Source: Heterohyrax brucei (lineage: Eukaryota; Chordata; Mammalia; Hyracoidea; Procaviidae). Taken from it: DNA of 64,000 bases. The DNA lies in NCBI GenBank assembly GCA_028571685.1, contig CM053142.1, positions 67,543,296 to 67,607,295 on the forward strand, in the 5' to 3' direction. The notes below the pieces were generated by a model that had not been told where the DNA came from, did no database searches, and worked only from the letters and a program-made list of their open reading frames with translations. Position 1 is the first letter of the stretch; each line of letters opens with the position of its first letter. Of the stretch, positions 55,125-64,000 are shown one piece after another. The translations under genes and the position numbers were made by a program.

Positions 55125-58100
55125 AAATTTTTCTAAAACTCTCTCTGAACCACCATCCCCCTCAAGAAAAGGCATCTGGAAGTTTCTAAAAGGACACATT
55201 TCCTTAGGTGAGAAACTAACTGCACTGTCATTCCTTTTCTTGCTTTTCCACAGTGGTAATCAACACTTGGCAATCCATACACCGGGGTCATGAAGGGTTT
55301 TCCAGCACTAGTCTGTAACAGGAACGTTTGGAGCAGCCAGACAGAAAACCTGTCCTTCTACATCGTTGTCCTCGGTTAGCCTGCGTGGACTGAGGGCTGC
55401 TAACCAGTAGGACAGGGTAGGAGTCAGCAAGCCTGTGCATAAGTGCATTTCAACAGTTTGCCTCCCATAAATCAAGCCATGAGTTCAATGTGTCCTCAGG
55501 GAGGAGGGTGTAGAGAAAGCAACGAGGACAAAGCTCTGTACAGAAACAGGGAGACTGGGGCCCAGGCCAAAAACACCACTTCCAAATGACACTACTAGAG
55601 TTTGAGGGCCATTAGGCAGGGTTTCAGTTGTGAACTTTAAGCTGTATTTTTAAGAATGCACAATTCCTGGAAGGTACATGACTGAGGTACATGGGAAAGG
55701 AAGAAAAGAAATGGAATAAACACTACGAGGGAATGTGAGAGGTTAAGCATCAGAAAGAGGAAATAAAATGAGGCTTAAGTCAGGCAGGATTTCATGGGAG
55801 CTTGGACTTGGGCATTTTTTAGTGAGTGTTGGAAGAAGAGACTAGGAAATGCCCTTCCCTCAGCGAGCCTGAGGAGAAGAAAAGGAACAAAACCTTTACA
55901 AAATAAGGGAGGGGGAGACAAGTGGAGGAGGGGACTGCAAAGTGAAGAAGAAGGGGCCTGGGAGGCAAAATCCAGATGCCAGAGAAACAGAGGGCAAAGT
56001 TAAGCAAAAAAGTAGGAAAAGGTAGAGGGGAATTAGAGGAGATGACAGAGCAAGAAGGAAAAAAAGGGGGTGGAAAGTAATAAGGAAAGGGGAGTGACTT
56101 TAAGGATGTGGTGGGACTTGAGGAAGAGAGAGCACCAGAGAACCACGTGCAGGATTGAAGAAGGAAAACAGGCCCTCCGGTGTGCCTGTTGCCCTGCACA
56201 GCAAGACAGACCACAGCTGCACAGGATGACGAGGGCTTGTGTCAGCCCTGCTGGACTTCCTGGCTGCTGCTGACAGGGGCTATACGTTCCATATGCCGCC
56301 ATAGGCGCACCAGGGCAGGGCTGAACAGGCCTGTGATGGAACATTCCATCACTGCTAGAAAATTCCTCTCACTTCCTCTGCCTGCCGAGCCAAGTTCTCC
56401 TGTTCAGCTCTGAGCAACCAATTAGTTTTGCTTCCTCTGCTCCCTCATCCCCCCCAAATACCGCTTTGCACGTGTTTCAGAGCTTCTTTCCCCAAATTTC
56501 ATGAGCTTCTCAAAGGTCCTCAGTCTTCTCCCGTCCCTTTTCCAACACTCACTTCCATCTGCCAGTCTGCCTCTCCCCAGAAGGTCCTCTCTTCTACATC
56601 ACCCTTTACGCTGCCTCCCCTAGTTCTCAAGCGCAGATCAAGTTCCTCAGGATGCTTCCTGACGCTCCATGTCAGGGTGACCTCCCTTTCTCCTGTTTCC
56701 CTCATAGTCCCAGTACTAAGCCTCAGCTTCACCATTCAACAGCAAACAACCTTCTGCTGGTGTCCTTTTAGATGTAAGCACTGTCTTGCCTGGACTCCCA
56801 TCTCCTGGGCACTGTTAAGAGTTTAGTTTAGTCTACACTGACCTGGACTTAATTCACCACCACCTCTCCTAGCTCTAGGGGGCCTCACTAAGGCCCTTCA
56901 TGGGGGAGGAGAAAAACAAGACCAGTTAAGGACGCTGAGTTAGCGTGCAGTCACCTGGGCAGGTTTCCGTCGACCGTGCGAGACGCATAGGAGGGCTGAT
57001 GTCGGGGTTCTCAAGAGAGAGGAGATGAGTATATTTCGGGAGATTTCAGAATTTCAGGGGGAAGGAGAAAAAAATACAAGAGCCAAAAGGTGTTTATGTA
57101 TAATATTTAGAAAATACTTAGAAACCTGCATCTAGACTGGATTTTAAAGCAGCATTTCTCAGGCATGCTGTCTTCTGACCACCAGAGAGTGCTGTTGCGG
57201 AGAAGGTATCTACAGCTTTCTTCCCCTTCCGTCACTGCCTAGACAGTAATTCAACGAACACACATAGAAAAGTGACACCACACAACCCTAGACAGCATTA
57301 CTCCATACTAAGGCCAAACATATTCCACGGAGTTAGCCACACATATATACAAACTGTACCACAGCCCTAAAACATCAACTGACATTAAAAAAAAGAAGGG
57401 AAAAAAAAACACATGCTTAGCTGGCTTCTTTCCAACCAAGGTTGGGATGTTCTCTGAGTCACTCTATCAGAAATCGCTGTGTCTCCTATAGAACCATCTG
57501 TTCCAATATACAAGGTATTTTATTAAGCCCTTTTTTGAACTATGACATGGTGCTAAGTGCCATATAGAATACACTTGTAGAACGCTTAACCCTTATCCTC
57601 AAGAGCATTACAAACTATCTGCATAACCTACTAGTTCCCATCCTGTTCCATTCCCCTGCTCTCCCTACACATCAACTGTGCTGCTCTGCCTATAATGGAC
57701 TCCCCTCCCCAACCACTACTCCCCAGTGGTGCCAGCCTCCTGCCTCACAGAGATGAGGGGAGAAGTCCCCCACATGCCATCTAAAGGAAGTATTACTATA
57801 CTTCGTGCATCTGATTCACAAGAAACTCATTGGACCAACTGATTTCGTACAACAGCAAAAGTGCTGAACTCAGAGGGGAGTTCGAGGAAGACTCTAAGGG
57901 CTCCTCCAAGTCCTGTCCTGACACCCAGCTTCACCTGCATGGGACTCAAAATCCCAGAGAGTTGGGGCTAAAAGACATAATTAATTCTTTTGGTAAAGTC
58001 TTTGGATGAGCAAAAGTGTTTGATTCTTAGTAGTTCCCATTTATCTATTTCCGCTTCTGTTGATCATGCTTTGCGAGATTTTGAAGTCTGTCTAAGTTGT

Positions 58101-58350
58101 ATATTAAAACTTCCATTGTTGATCCTATTTAAAAAGACATAATTAAGAAATTGTTGTTTTTCATCTACTGAATTACAAAGGATGATTGACCTCAGAAACT
58201 CTTCTCAGGAAGCATTCATTCAAAGTCATCCTGACTTTGCGAAATCAGGGTGAAATACTTTAAACCATCTCATAGCCCCAGTAATAAAATGTATAGATAG
58301 AGATACCTCTATCCAAATGAATATTATGTGGCCATGTAGCCTTGCACATA
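55125..58350. other. VWF intron 47 right part, no element recognised
   Basis: 55,830-56,150 is strongly purine-rich on the plus strand ('ggaggaggggactgcaaagt'). 56,430-56,720 is pyrimidine-rich. Open frames here follow these base skews and lack family resemblance. Confidence 0.45.
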
Positions 58351-58352
58351 AA

Positions 58353-58520
58353 ACCAAAAGAACCAAACCCACTGTCATACAGTTAATTCAGACTCACAGC
58401 AATCTTACAGAATAGAGTGGAGCCGCCCCACGGCTTTCCAAAGAGCAGCTGGTGGATTCCAACCACCATCCTTTTGGTTAGCAGTCAAGCTCTTAACTGC
58501 TCTTCCACCAGGGCTCCAGC
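58353..58520 (-). repeat. AfroSINE
   Basis: 'accaaacccactgtcataca' to 'actgctcttccaccagggct'. Confidence 0.87.
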
Positions 58521-58649
58521 CTTGCACACAGTATCTAACAAATATTTCTTAACTTATTAATTGCTCATGTTTTCAGAAATTAGTGGTTTTCTTACAATGT
58601 TGTAAGTATAAATACATATGCTATAAACTATAAATGTAGTATTATATTA

Positions 58650-58855
58650 TGTTGCTGCATGCCACTGAGTCAGTTCCAAGTCATCAAAACCCTACAGCAG
58701 ACAGTAGAACTGCCCACTGGGTATACAAGGCTATAATCTCTACAGGAGTGGACCACCAGGTCTTTTCTCCTGAGGAGATGGCATATGGGTGAGTTCAAAT
58801 TGCTGACCTATCAATTAGCAGCCAAGCCCTTAAATCTCACACCACCAGGGCTTCT
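58650..58855 (-). repeat. AfroSINE, extended-middle variant
   Basis: 'ggaccaccaggtcttttctc' and 'tagcagccaagcccttaaat', 'cacaccaccagggcttctta'. Confidence 0.8.
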
Positions 58856-59134
58856 TATAGTATCATAAGCCTTGTAAATATTATGTGCATTAAGAAGCAC
58901 AGGAGGAAAATGTTTAAAATTTACAAAATAAAACTATACATATCTCTGAAGTGCATCTTTGGGGGGGTAACTTTTACTCTCTTTAGAGCTGTCAAATAGT
59001 TTCCCTAATTAGAAACTAATGAAAGGTTTATTTAAACACCCCAGGGAGGTCCCATTGCTTGGGTCATACAAGTGTTGGGTCTGTGTGTCCCCTTCCGCTG
59101 GGGACCTTCTCAGTTCTGTCTGATCGTCTCTTAC

Positions 59135-59251
59135 CGGTGGGCAGGCCTCACAGGTGGTCTTTCTGCACTCCAGCTTGAACCCCGAGATGACTCCCACCTG
59201 CTTGGTGCAGTGGCAAACTGTACATGCATCGATCATCAGATGCTTCCCAGG
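59135..59251 (-). CDS. VWF: VWF exon 47: C5 domain
   Basis: Encodes 39 codons, phase 0 to phase 0, [20 protein letters not shown] through CEACPP (human 2591-2629). The acceptor is 'ttgtttcTAG' and the donor GTAAGA. The segment [15 protein letters not shown] is almost unchanged from human VWF. Differences from human cluster at surface positions (TVM to HLM, TTCRCMV to TVCHCTK), with cysteines kept. Confidence 0.96.
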
Positions 59252-59713
59252 CTAGAAACAAAGGCATCAGGTCAGGCTCCTCTGGACTCCCCAGCACCCT
59301 GACCCTTACCCACCTATCCACCTGCCGACCTGTACCAGCCATAAACCATCACCTGATGCTTGTCCTGTCTCCTGTCCTGCCTTCCCACCTCAAGTATGAT
59401 AAAAGTGAGGGCTTCATGGGAGCAGGAGACAGATTAGAATGTGCACAACAACTTGTGGGTGCTTCTCTATATGCACAGGAACGGCCACGTGCCTGGGATG
59501 GGTGCCAAGACACGAGTGCTAGAAAGGAGGGCCTAGGGTCTTGAGTGAAGACTCTCCTAGCCTAGGCTCTCAGATGTCTCAGAGGCCCTGTCGGTGATGG
59601 AAAGTGTGCTGGAGGCATGTCTCCCAGGTTCTTTGCATTCCACTTAAGAACAGCAGGTCGGACCCATCTGCCCCACTCTTCATGTGGAACCCCACCCCTG
59701 TCCCTCTACTCAC

Positions 59714-59754
59714 CCCAATGAGGGTGCCATTGAGCACACAGGCCTCCACAGGCT
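59714..59754 (-). CDS. VWF: VWF exon 46: short 41-base exon at the C4/C5 boundary
   Basis: The exon starts with AG, completing the Glu codon split from exon 45, then encodes PVEACVLNGTLIG (human 2577-2590). It ends in phase 0 before GTGAGT. The acceptor is 'ctccctCAG'. The NGT sequon at Asn2585 is retained. The donor sits in a run of four G; only the cut after GGG restores the IGPGK reading with exon 47, and that decided the boundary. Confidence 0.94.
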
Positions 59755-60214
59755 CTGAGGGAGAGAGAGAAGTGTAGAGCATGAGTATACAGAACACAAG
59801 CTGGCAAGAACGGGCATGTGGGCTGGGAGCAAGGCCCAGCGGCTTCCCTTCAGGGCCTGCTTCTCCCCTTCTGGGCCTCGTTCTTCCCTCTGCCTGTCCT
59901 TCTCCCAGGCCTTCCTCCAGAGCTTGTGAGTCCTACTGCTAGAATCCCTGGGGTCTTCGTCCCCTAGACCTGCAGAGGGACAGCTTCCACACCAGCCAGT
60001 GCACAGTGAGAAGATCCGTGTCCCAGCTCAAGGGGACAGCACTTGTTTAAGTGAACTGACAGGAAGGAATGAGTGGAAGCATGTTTGAGTTTATGAGAGA
60101 ACAAGTGTTACTCTTAAAATTTAAATCGCAAAATAAAGTCACACAAGGAATCCAGGGCAACGTGGTGGAGAGAGCTGGCTTTTGTTTTCATTTCTGTTTG
60201 CTTGCTTGTGGGCA

Positions 60215-60412
60215 GGAGTTGTCAAAGCCATTACACTGATTCCCATTCATTGCAACCCCATGCATGCAGAGTAGAACTGATGCCATACAGTTTTCAAATC
60301 TGTATCCTTACAGAGTAGACCACCAGACCTGTCCTCAAGGTGCCCCTGAGTGGATTCAAACCAACAACCTTTCACCTAGTAGCCATGTACTTAACCCTTT
60401 GCACCACCCAGG
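60215..60412 (-). repeat. AfroSINE, extended-middle variant, in VWF intron 45
   Basis: 'aggagttgtcaaagccatta', 'agaccaccagacctgtcctc' and 'gtggattcaaaccaacaacc', 'ttaaccctttgcaccaccca'. Confidence 0.8.
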
Positions 60413-60464
60413 AGTTGGAATGCCTTTATCCGCCAGAAGTGACACAACCTACAGTTAAGAAGGT

Positions 60465-60630
60465 AGTCTCTAGAATCAGAGAAGGGAAGTGTGGCATTGA
60501 ATCCCAGCCCTGCCACTCATCACCCTCACCTGCACCAGGGAGTCAGTCGCAGTTCCCACCATACAGGTTCACACGAGATAACGGTATAATCCCCTCATGG
60601 AGCACAGTGCTGGGCATAGGGTGATCTTCA
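60465..60630 (+). repeat. MIR in VWF intron 45
   Basis: 'ttgaatcccagccctgccac' is the MIR tRNA-derived part and 'gagcacagtgctgggcatag' its tail. Confidence 0.8.
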
Positions 60631-60816
60631 GGAAATTGTTATGTTTTTTTCATCCTATTTGCTTTCTCATACAAGTCTTAGGCACAGGTAAGAAAATTCT
60701 GATCCTGCTTATTTCCCTGACTGCTAAAAGGGTAAAGACCTCAGGGGCCAGTAGAGGAAAGCAGGCTTGAAGGTGGGGCTGCAGGCCCAGCCCAGCTCCT
60801 GGCCAGCACGCCTTAC

Positions 60817-60997
60817 CACAGCGACAGGTGGGGCAACACTCGGAGGTCTTGCAGCTCAACTGGAAGCCTGTGGGGCAGGTGGGGACGTTCAGCTGTGGGC
60901 AGGAGACATTCCTCTGCTGCACAAAGACCTCCTCCTTCACCCGCACACACTCATTCAGAAGACAAGGATCCTCGGGGGAGACCCAGTGAGAGCCAAC
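60817..60997 (-). CDS. VWF: VWF exon 45: C4 domain
   Basis: Has 181 bases: 60 codons plus the first base of a split Glu codon (human 2517-2576 plus 2577). It begins [20 protein letters not shown] and ends CCPTCRC before donor GTAAGG. The acceptor is 'ttccaCAG'. The stretch RNVSC keeps the Asn2546 N-glycosylation sequon. Dense paired cysteines ([17 protein letters not shown]) are typical of VWC modules. The intron to exon 44 holds a (CAG)15 tract. Confidence 0.96.
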
Positions 60998-61996
60998 CTG
61001 TGGAACACCGAGTTAGTCAAATCTGCTGGGACAGGTCAGCACCCAAGGTCAGAATGGGAAGGTGCTGTTCTCTCAAGGGGCTGATTTGGGTCCTAGAAGC
61101 TGGCCATGGAAGTGGCCTCTAGAGGTGGGCCCCAGCATAATGCCCAGATCCCACCAGGCAGCATCTCCGGGTGAGAGGCAGGTAAGGTCCACCAAAGGAA
61201 GGACTACAGCTCATTGCAAGTCCTTCAGTGAGTCAGGTTCAAAGCCACCAGGACCAAGATGCTAGCTGAGCCCTTGTTCCCCAACAGCCACCATCTTCAA
61301 CCACTTGAGTGAGTCCCTTAGGGAAGTCAGGAAACACTCCCTTCAAGCCTCAACACTGCTTTGTGCTGAGCAGAGAGACTCAAGCAAACTCTGACCAAGA
61401 AGTCACAGCATAGGCTGGCATAGAGGAGAGGCAGAGAGGGAGTTAATTCTTTCTCTAGTCTGGCTCCGTGCCCCACTCCTCGGAGAAGGTAGGAAGAGGC
61501 TAGGAGCACTGGCCCCTGACACTCACAGCTCTATCATGTATCTCTGAGGTATCCAGGGCTGTGGATGGGTGATTTGGCCTCAACGGCTGACTCCATATAT
61601 GTAAAACACTGAAAGTGGCCAAGACCATGGTTCATCAAGTCCCCAGGAAGATTCTGCCTGCACAGTGTGTTACAATGGGCACTGTCTGTGCAGATCAGGC
61701 TTCAAATGTGTAAACAGTACACTCTGGCCACCCATTTCAGACCCTGACCTCTGCTCTCAGCTCTTGCTTACTTTCTTCTCTCTCCTACGAAGAGGAGCAG
61801 AACATGCCAATAAACATCTGCAGCTTCTCTTTCCTTTCCCTCTCTAGGTCGCCATAACCCGACCTTCCCATCAGAATCCAATCTCTGATCTCTGCCTCTT
61901 GTGATTACTTACTCAATGAGCTTAGCTATGGGATCCATTAAGATGACCTATCAAGAGGATCCATTCCCACAACTCCCTCTGGTCCTTGACCTGCTC

Positions 61997-61997
<1 letters not shown>
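60998..61997. other. VWF intron 44, left part, nothing recognised
   Basis: No repeat or exon-like segment identified between exon 45 and the CAG tract. Confidence 0.4.

Positions 61998-62042
<45 letters not shown>
61998..62042 (+). repeat. (CAG)15 microsatellite in VWF intron 44
   Basis: Fifteen uninterrupted CAG units by direct count. On the VWF coding strand this is (CTG)15. It lies about 1 kb from exon 45 and 1.4 kb from exon 44 and is not in an exon. Confidence 0.97.
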
Positions 62043-62044
<2 letters not shown>

Positions 62045-63469
62045 CCTTCGCTGACACCCAAGTCTTGTAGGTAAGATAGAGGCTTGAGCTGGGAGAGGGC
62101 AGCTCAGTCTCACATTGTTTTATAAACACTCATGCTGGGATTCCAGCTGTGAGGCAGGGCTGCGTGAGCCCCAAGTGGGAAGAAAGACTGCAGGAGCAAG
62201 AGCACTGAGCCTGAAAAGGGCCACTCCCACAGCCCACCAGGATGGACCAGCCTGTAGCCTGAGCTGGGCTTTCGCCCTGGAGAGGAGGGACAAAACCTGC
62301 CTCAGTCCTGGATGAGGGGAGCAGGCAGGCTGAAAGGGGGACACACACGGAAGGGAAACCCACACACGGAAGGGAAACTCAGGTTAGAAGTGGGGAAGTA
62401 GGAACGCGTCTGGAAAAAGCTAAATGAGTCATTCTGTTATTACTGAGCAGAAAGGAAACTGACCTGAGTAAAGGAATAAGAAGGTTCAAAGCCAAGATAG
62501 TTAATCCTTTGCCTTCCTCTCTAAAGTATATTTCAGTCTTACCGAAAGGAGACAGAAAAGGAAGGCCTATGTGTGTACCTCCCATTGTCCCAGAACCCAT
62601 CTCCTGAGGCTCCCAGGGTTAGCACCACCCACTTCATTCCTAAGAATCAGAGCAGAAGAACCATTATTACCCCAGCATTTGGACCACAATTTTTGAGGAA
62701 GCAGTCCTCTGTGTTCATGAGAATGGCTTGGTGAACACCCTCTGTTAACACGAGCACATGCAGGCAGGAGAGTGAGAATGCAGCCCACATAAAAGAAAGC
62801 TAAACCACTCTGCACTAGCGAATGAGGTGGGACCCAACAGCGACAGAACACTGGCCAGGAGAAGGCAGGAGACTGGAAAAGGGATAACATGGCAAGACAC
62901 TACAACCAGAGTTGCAGAAGCAGCTGAGGGACTTTTTAGGAACATAAATATTCTTTGCTTCTCTCATTTGTAAATATCTTCACCTACCTAAAACCATCAG
63001 CAAGGTTCTGATGGAAATCAGCAGAAAGTCTGAGGACCATGCCTGGGTCAGCTGTGGTATAGAACACAACTTGTGGCCTATGGGGACTTAGAGAGTGGCG
63101 GGACCACAACATGTGCAGGAAGACCAGGCCTCCTGATGCCAGTCAGTCAGTAGAAACAGGGCCTCAGATTCACAGATGACCAGAGAACATCAGTTTCATA
63201 GGATTTCACATCAATCTTTGGGAGGACATTGGACTCTCCCCAAAGTCACAAAATAAGAAATCTTATCTAGTTCCTAAGGGGTAAGATAAAGCTAGCTGAC
63301 ATCTGTATTACACCAACAGCTGGATTAAACTCTCCATGGAGAAAGTAAAGGACAAGGGACACACTCCAATATAGACATGAACTGAGTTCAGTGCTGGACC
63401 ACAAACATGGACTCTCAGGCTGATGACATCAGTGCCCTACTTCCCACCTGCCCCTGGGCCCAGACTTAC
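62043..63469. other. VWF intron 44, right part, nothing recognised
   Basis: A small tandem duplication 'cacacacggaagggaaa' occurs twice at about 62,342-62,378. Otherwise unremarkable. Confidence 0.45.
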
Positions 63470-63580
63470 ACTCTTCCAGTCAGAATCAGAGTCGCCCCGT
63501 GGTGAGCCAATCACCACTTCACAGGCAGAGGGTAGGCACCTTCCACAGCATTCACCTTCACGGAGGACATAAGTAAAGCC
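63470..63580 (-). CDS. VWF: VWF exon 44: end of C3, start of C4, RGD site
   Basis: Encodes 37 codons starting [20 protein letters not shown], equivalent to human residues 2480-2516, phase 0 at both ends. The acceptor 'ccaacCAG' lies just above 63580 and the donor GTAAGT starts at 63469. It contains SPRGDSDS: the RGD tripeptide that platelet integrin alphaIIb-beta3 recognises in VWF, at the family position 2507-2509. The residues after RGDS are more acidic (DSD) than in human. The preceding exon would end with codon 2479 and lies outside the window. Confidence 0.96.
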
Positions 63581-63969
63581 CTGGTTGGACAGAGGCACAA
63601 AGAGGGAGAACAGGCCATCAGCAAAAACATGAGTATTAGGCCCTAGAGCTTTGCAGGAAAGGGGTGGACTTGGTATTTTCACCTCTGTCATCACTCAGTC
63701 TCAGCACCAATCCAAGAAGCAACTGGAAAGCATCAACCACTGAGACACCAACCTAGGATTTAAACCAGCATAAGACACTTATCCTTGCCCTCTGAAAGCT
63801 TCTCTTTTGAGCCAGGTCCAGTCCAAGGGAGTATTAAGGGTGTTCCACCATTCAATTAGGAGAAGATTACTGACCGACTTTATCATGGCCATATCTAGGG
63901 CATCTCATTGACTGGGAGAGAATATTCAGGATGAATCTCAACAAAATAATTGTTACTATCCTAGCATCT

Positions 63970-64000
63970 TGTCTCTGTCATCTAGTGCCGCTTTAACAGA
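63970..64000 (-). mobile_element. Start of an MLT1-like LTR, cut by the window edge
   Basis: 'tgtctctgtcatctagtgcc' with 'gctttaacaga' matches the first 30 bases of the reverse-oriented LTR at 9473. Confidence 0.5.

Larger units (their letters stand above)
45012..64000 (-). other. VWF: VWF gene, 3' portion (exons 44-52; 5' part lies beyond the right edge)
   Basis: von Willebrand factor is a secreted plasma and endothelial glycoprotein that multimerises, carries factor VIII and tethers platelets. Nine minus-strand exons with consensus AG acceptors and GT donors join in compatible phases to give 334 codons. Counting back from the stop as residue 2813 puts the RGD at 2507-2509, its human position, so there is no net indel over this stretch. 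The exons cover the end of VWC domain C3, then C4, C5, C6 and the C-terminal cystine knot (CTCK). Cysteine spacing is vertebrate-VWF-like throughout. Intron 47 is the largest here at about 9.5 kb, swollen by L1 and SINE insertions. Exon 43 is not in the window. Gene identity is near certain; exon numbers assume the human gene structure. Confidence 0.97.

Noticed and set aside
55794-56826. Several frames of 67-132 codons
   Set aside because: They follow purine/pyrimidine skew, overlap on both strands and resemble no protein.
58010-58135. Possible unnamed interspersed repeat (gagcaaaagtgtttgattct)
   Set aside because: It felt familiar, but I could not tie it to a family or find a second copy in the window.
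61922-62129. Poly-Cys/poly-Leu/poly-Gln frames over the CAG tract
   Set aside because: The triplet repeat is intronic in VWF; any frame across it is an artefact of the repeat.
1-64000. CRISPR array, prokaryotic operon, phage or novel defence-type system
   Set aside because: No regularly spaced direct repeats, no Shine-Dalgarno-led gene strings; splice sites, SINEs and L1s show mammalian DNA.

Overview
This window is mammalian nuclear DNA. It most likely comes from an afrotherian, and an elephant or close relative is my best guess. The clade call rests on many copies of the tRNA-derived AfroSINE family (B-box-like 'ggttggcagttcaaatcc' followed by 'actctatggggcagttcta'), RTE-like tails of the kind that accompany AfroSINEs, and L1 subfamilies with long distinctive 3' UTRs. 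The species is inference.

The host gene content is small and sits on the minus strand. From about 45,012 to the right edge lie the last nine coding exons (44-52 by human numbering) of VWF, von Willebrand factor. Each exon has a clean acceptor, donor and phase. Together they encode 334 codons, equivalent to human residues 2480-2813: the end of C3, then C4 with its RGD site, C5, C6 and the C-terminal cystine knot. A poly(A) signal follows the stop. About 6.5 kb beyond the VWF 3' end is a CpG-rich island (about 38.48-38.93 kb) holding a short minus-strand coding exon with an ATG and a strong donor. It fits exon 1 of ANO2, the known tandem neighbour of VWF in mammals. If so, everything left of 38.5 kb lies in ANO2 intron 1 or beyond.

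Most of the rest is transposable elements, often nested. Roughly 2.2-4.3 kb: SINEs, a dead mariner and a foldback mariner derivative. 4.4-13.9 kb: a cluster of ERVL/ERVL-MaLR LTR elements, including a remnant that still carries integrase plus dUTPase coding sequence and a complete non-autonomous LTR-internal-LTR element. 14.6-28.6 kb: two large L1 copies and older L1 pieces; one L1 is split by a solo LTR and the other has landed in an older L1 3' UTR. 30-36 kb and 50.9-53.7 kb: ancient L1/HAL1-like sequence. SINEs, MIR and L2 fragments are scattered throughout.

All transposon reading frames seen are broken or lack catalytic residues. I see no prokaryotic-style system, CRISPR array or rRNA, and no credible intact novel gene. 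The most unusual items are three copies of one palindromic (foldback) mariner derivative, the chimeric ERVL-dUTPase/MaLR block, an intronic (CAG)15 tract in VWF, and lineage changes in VWF glycosylation sequons.
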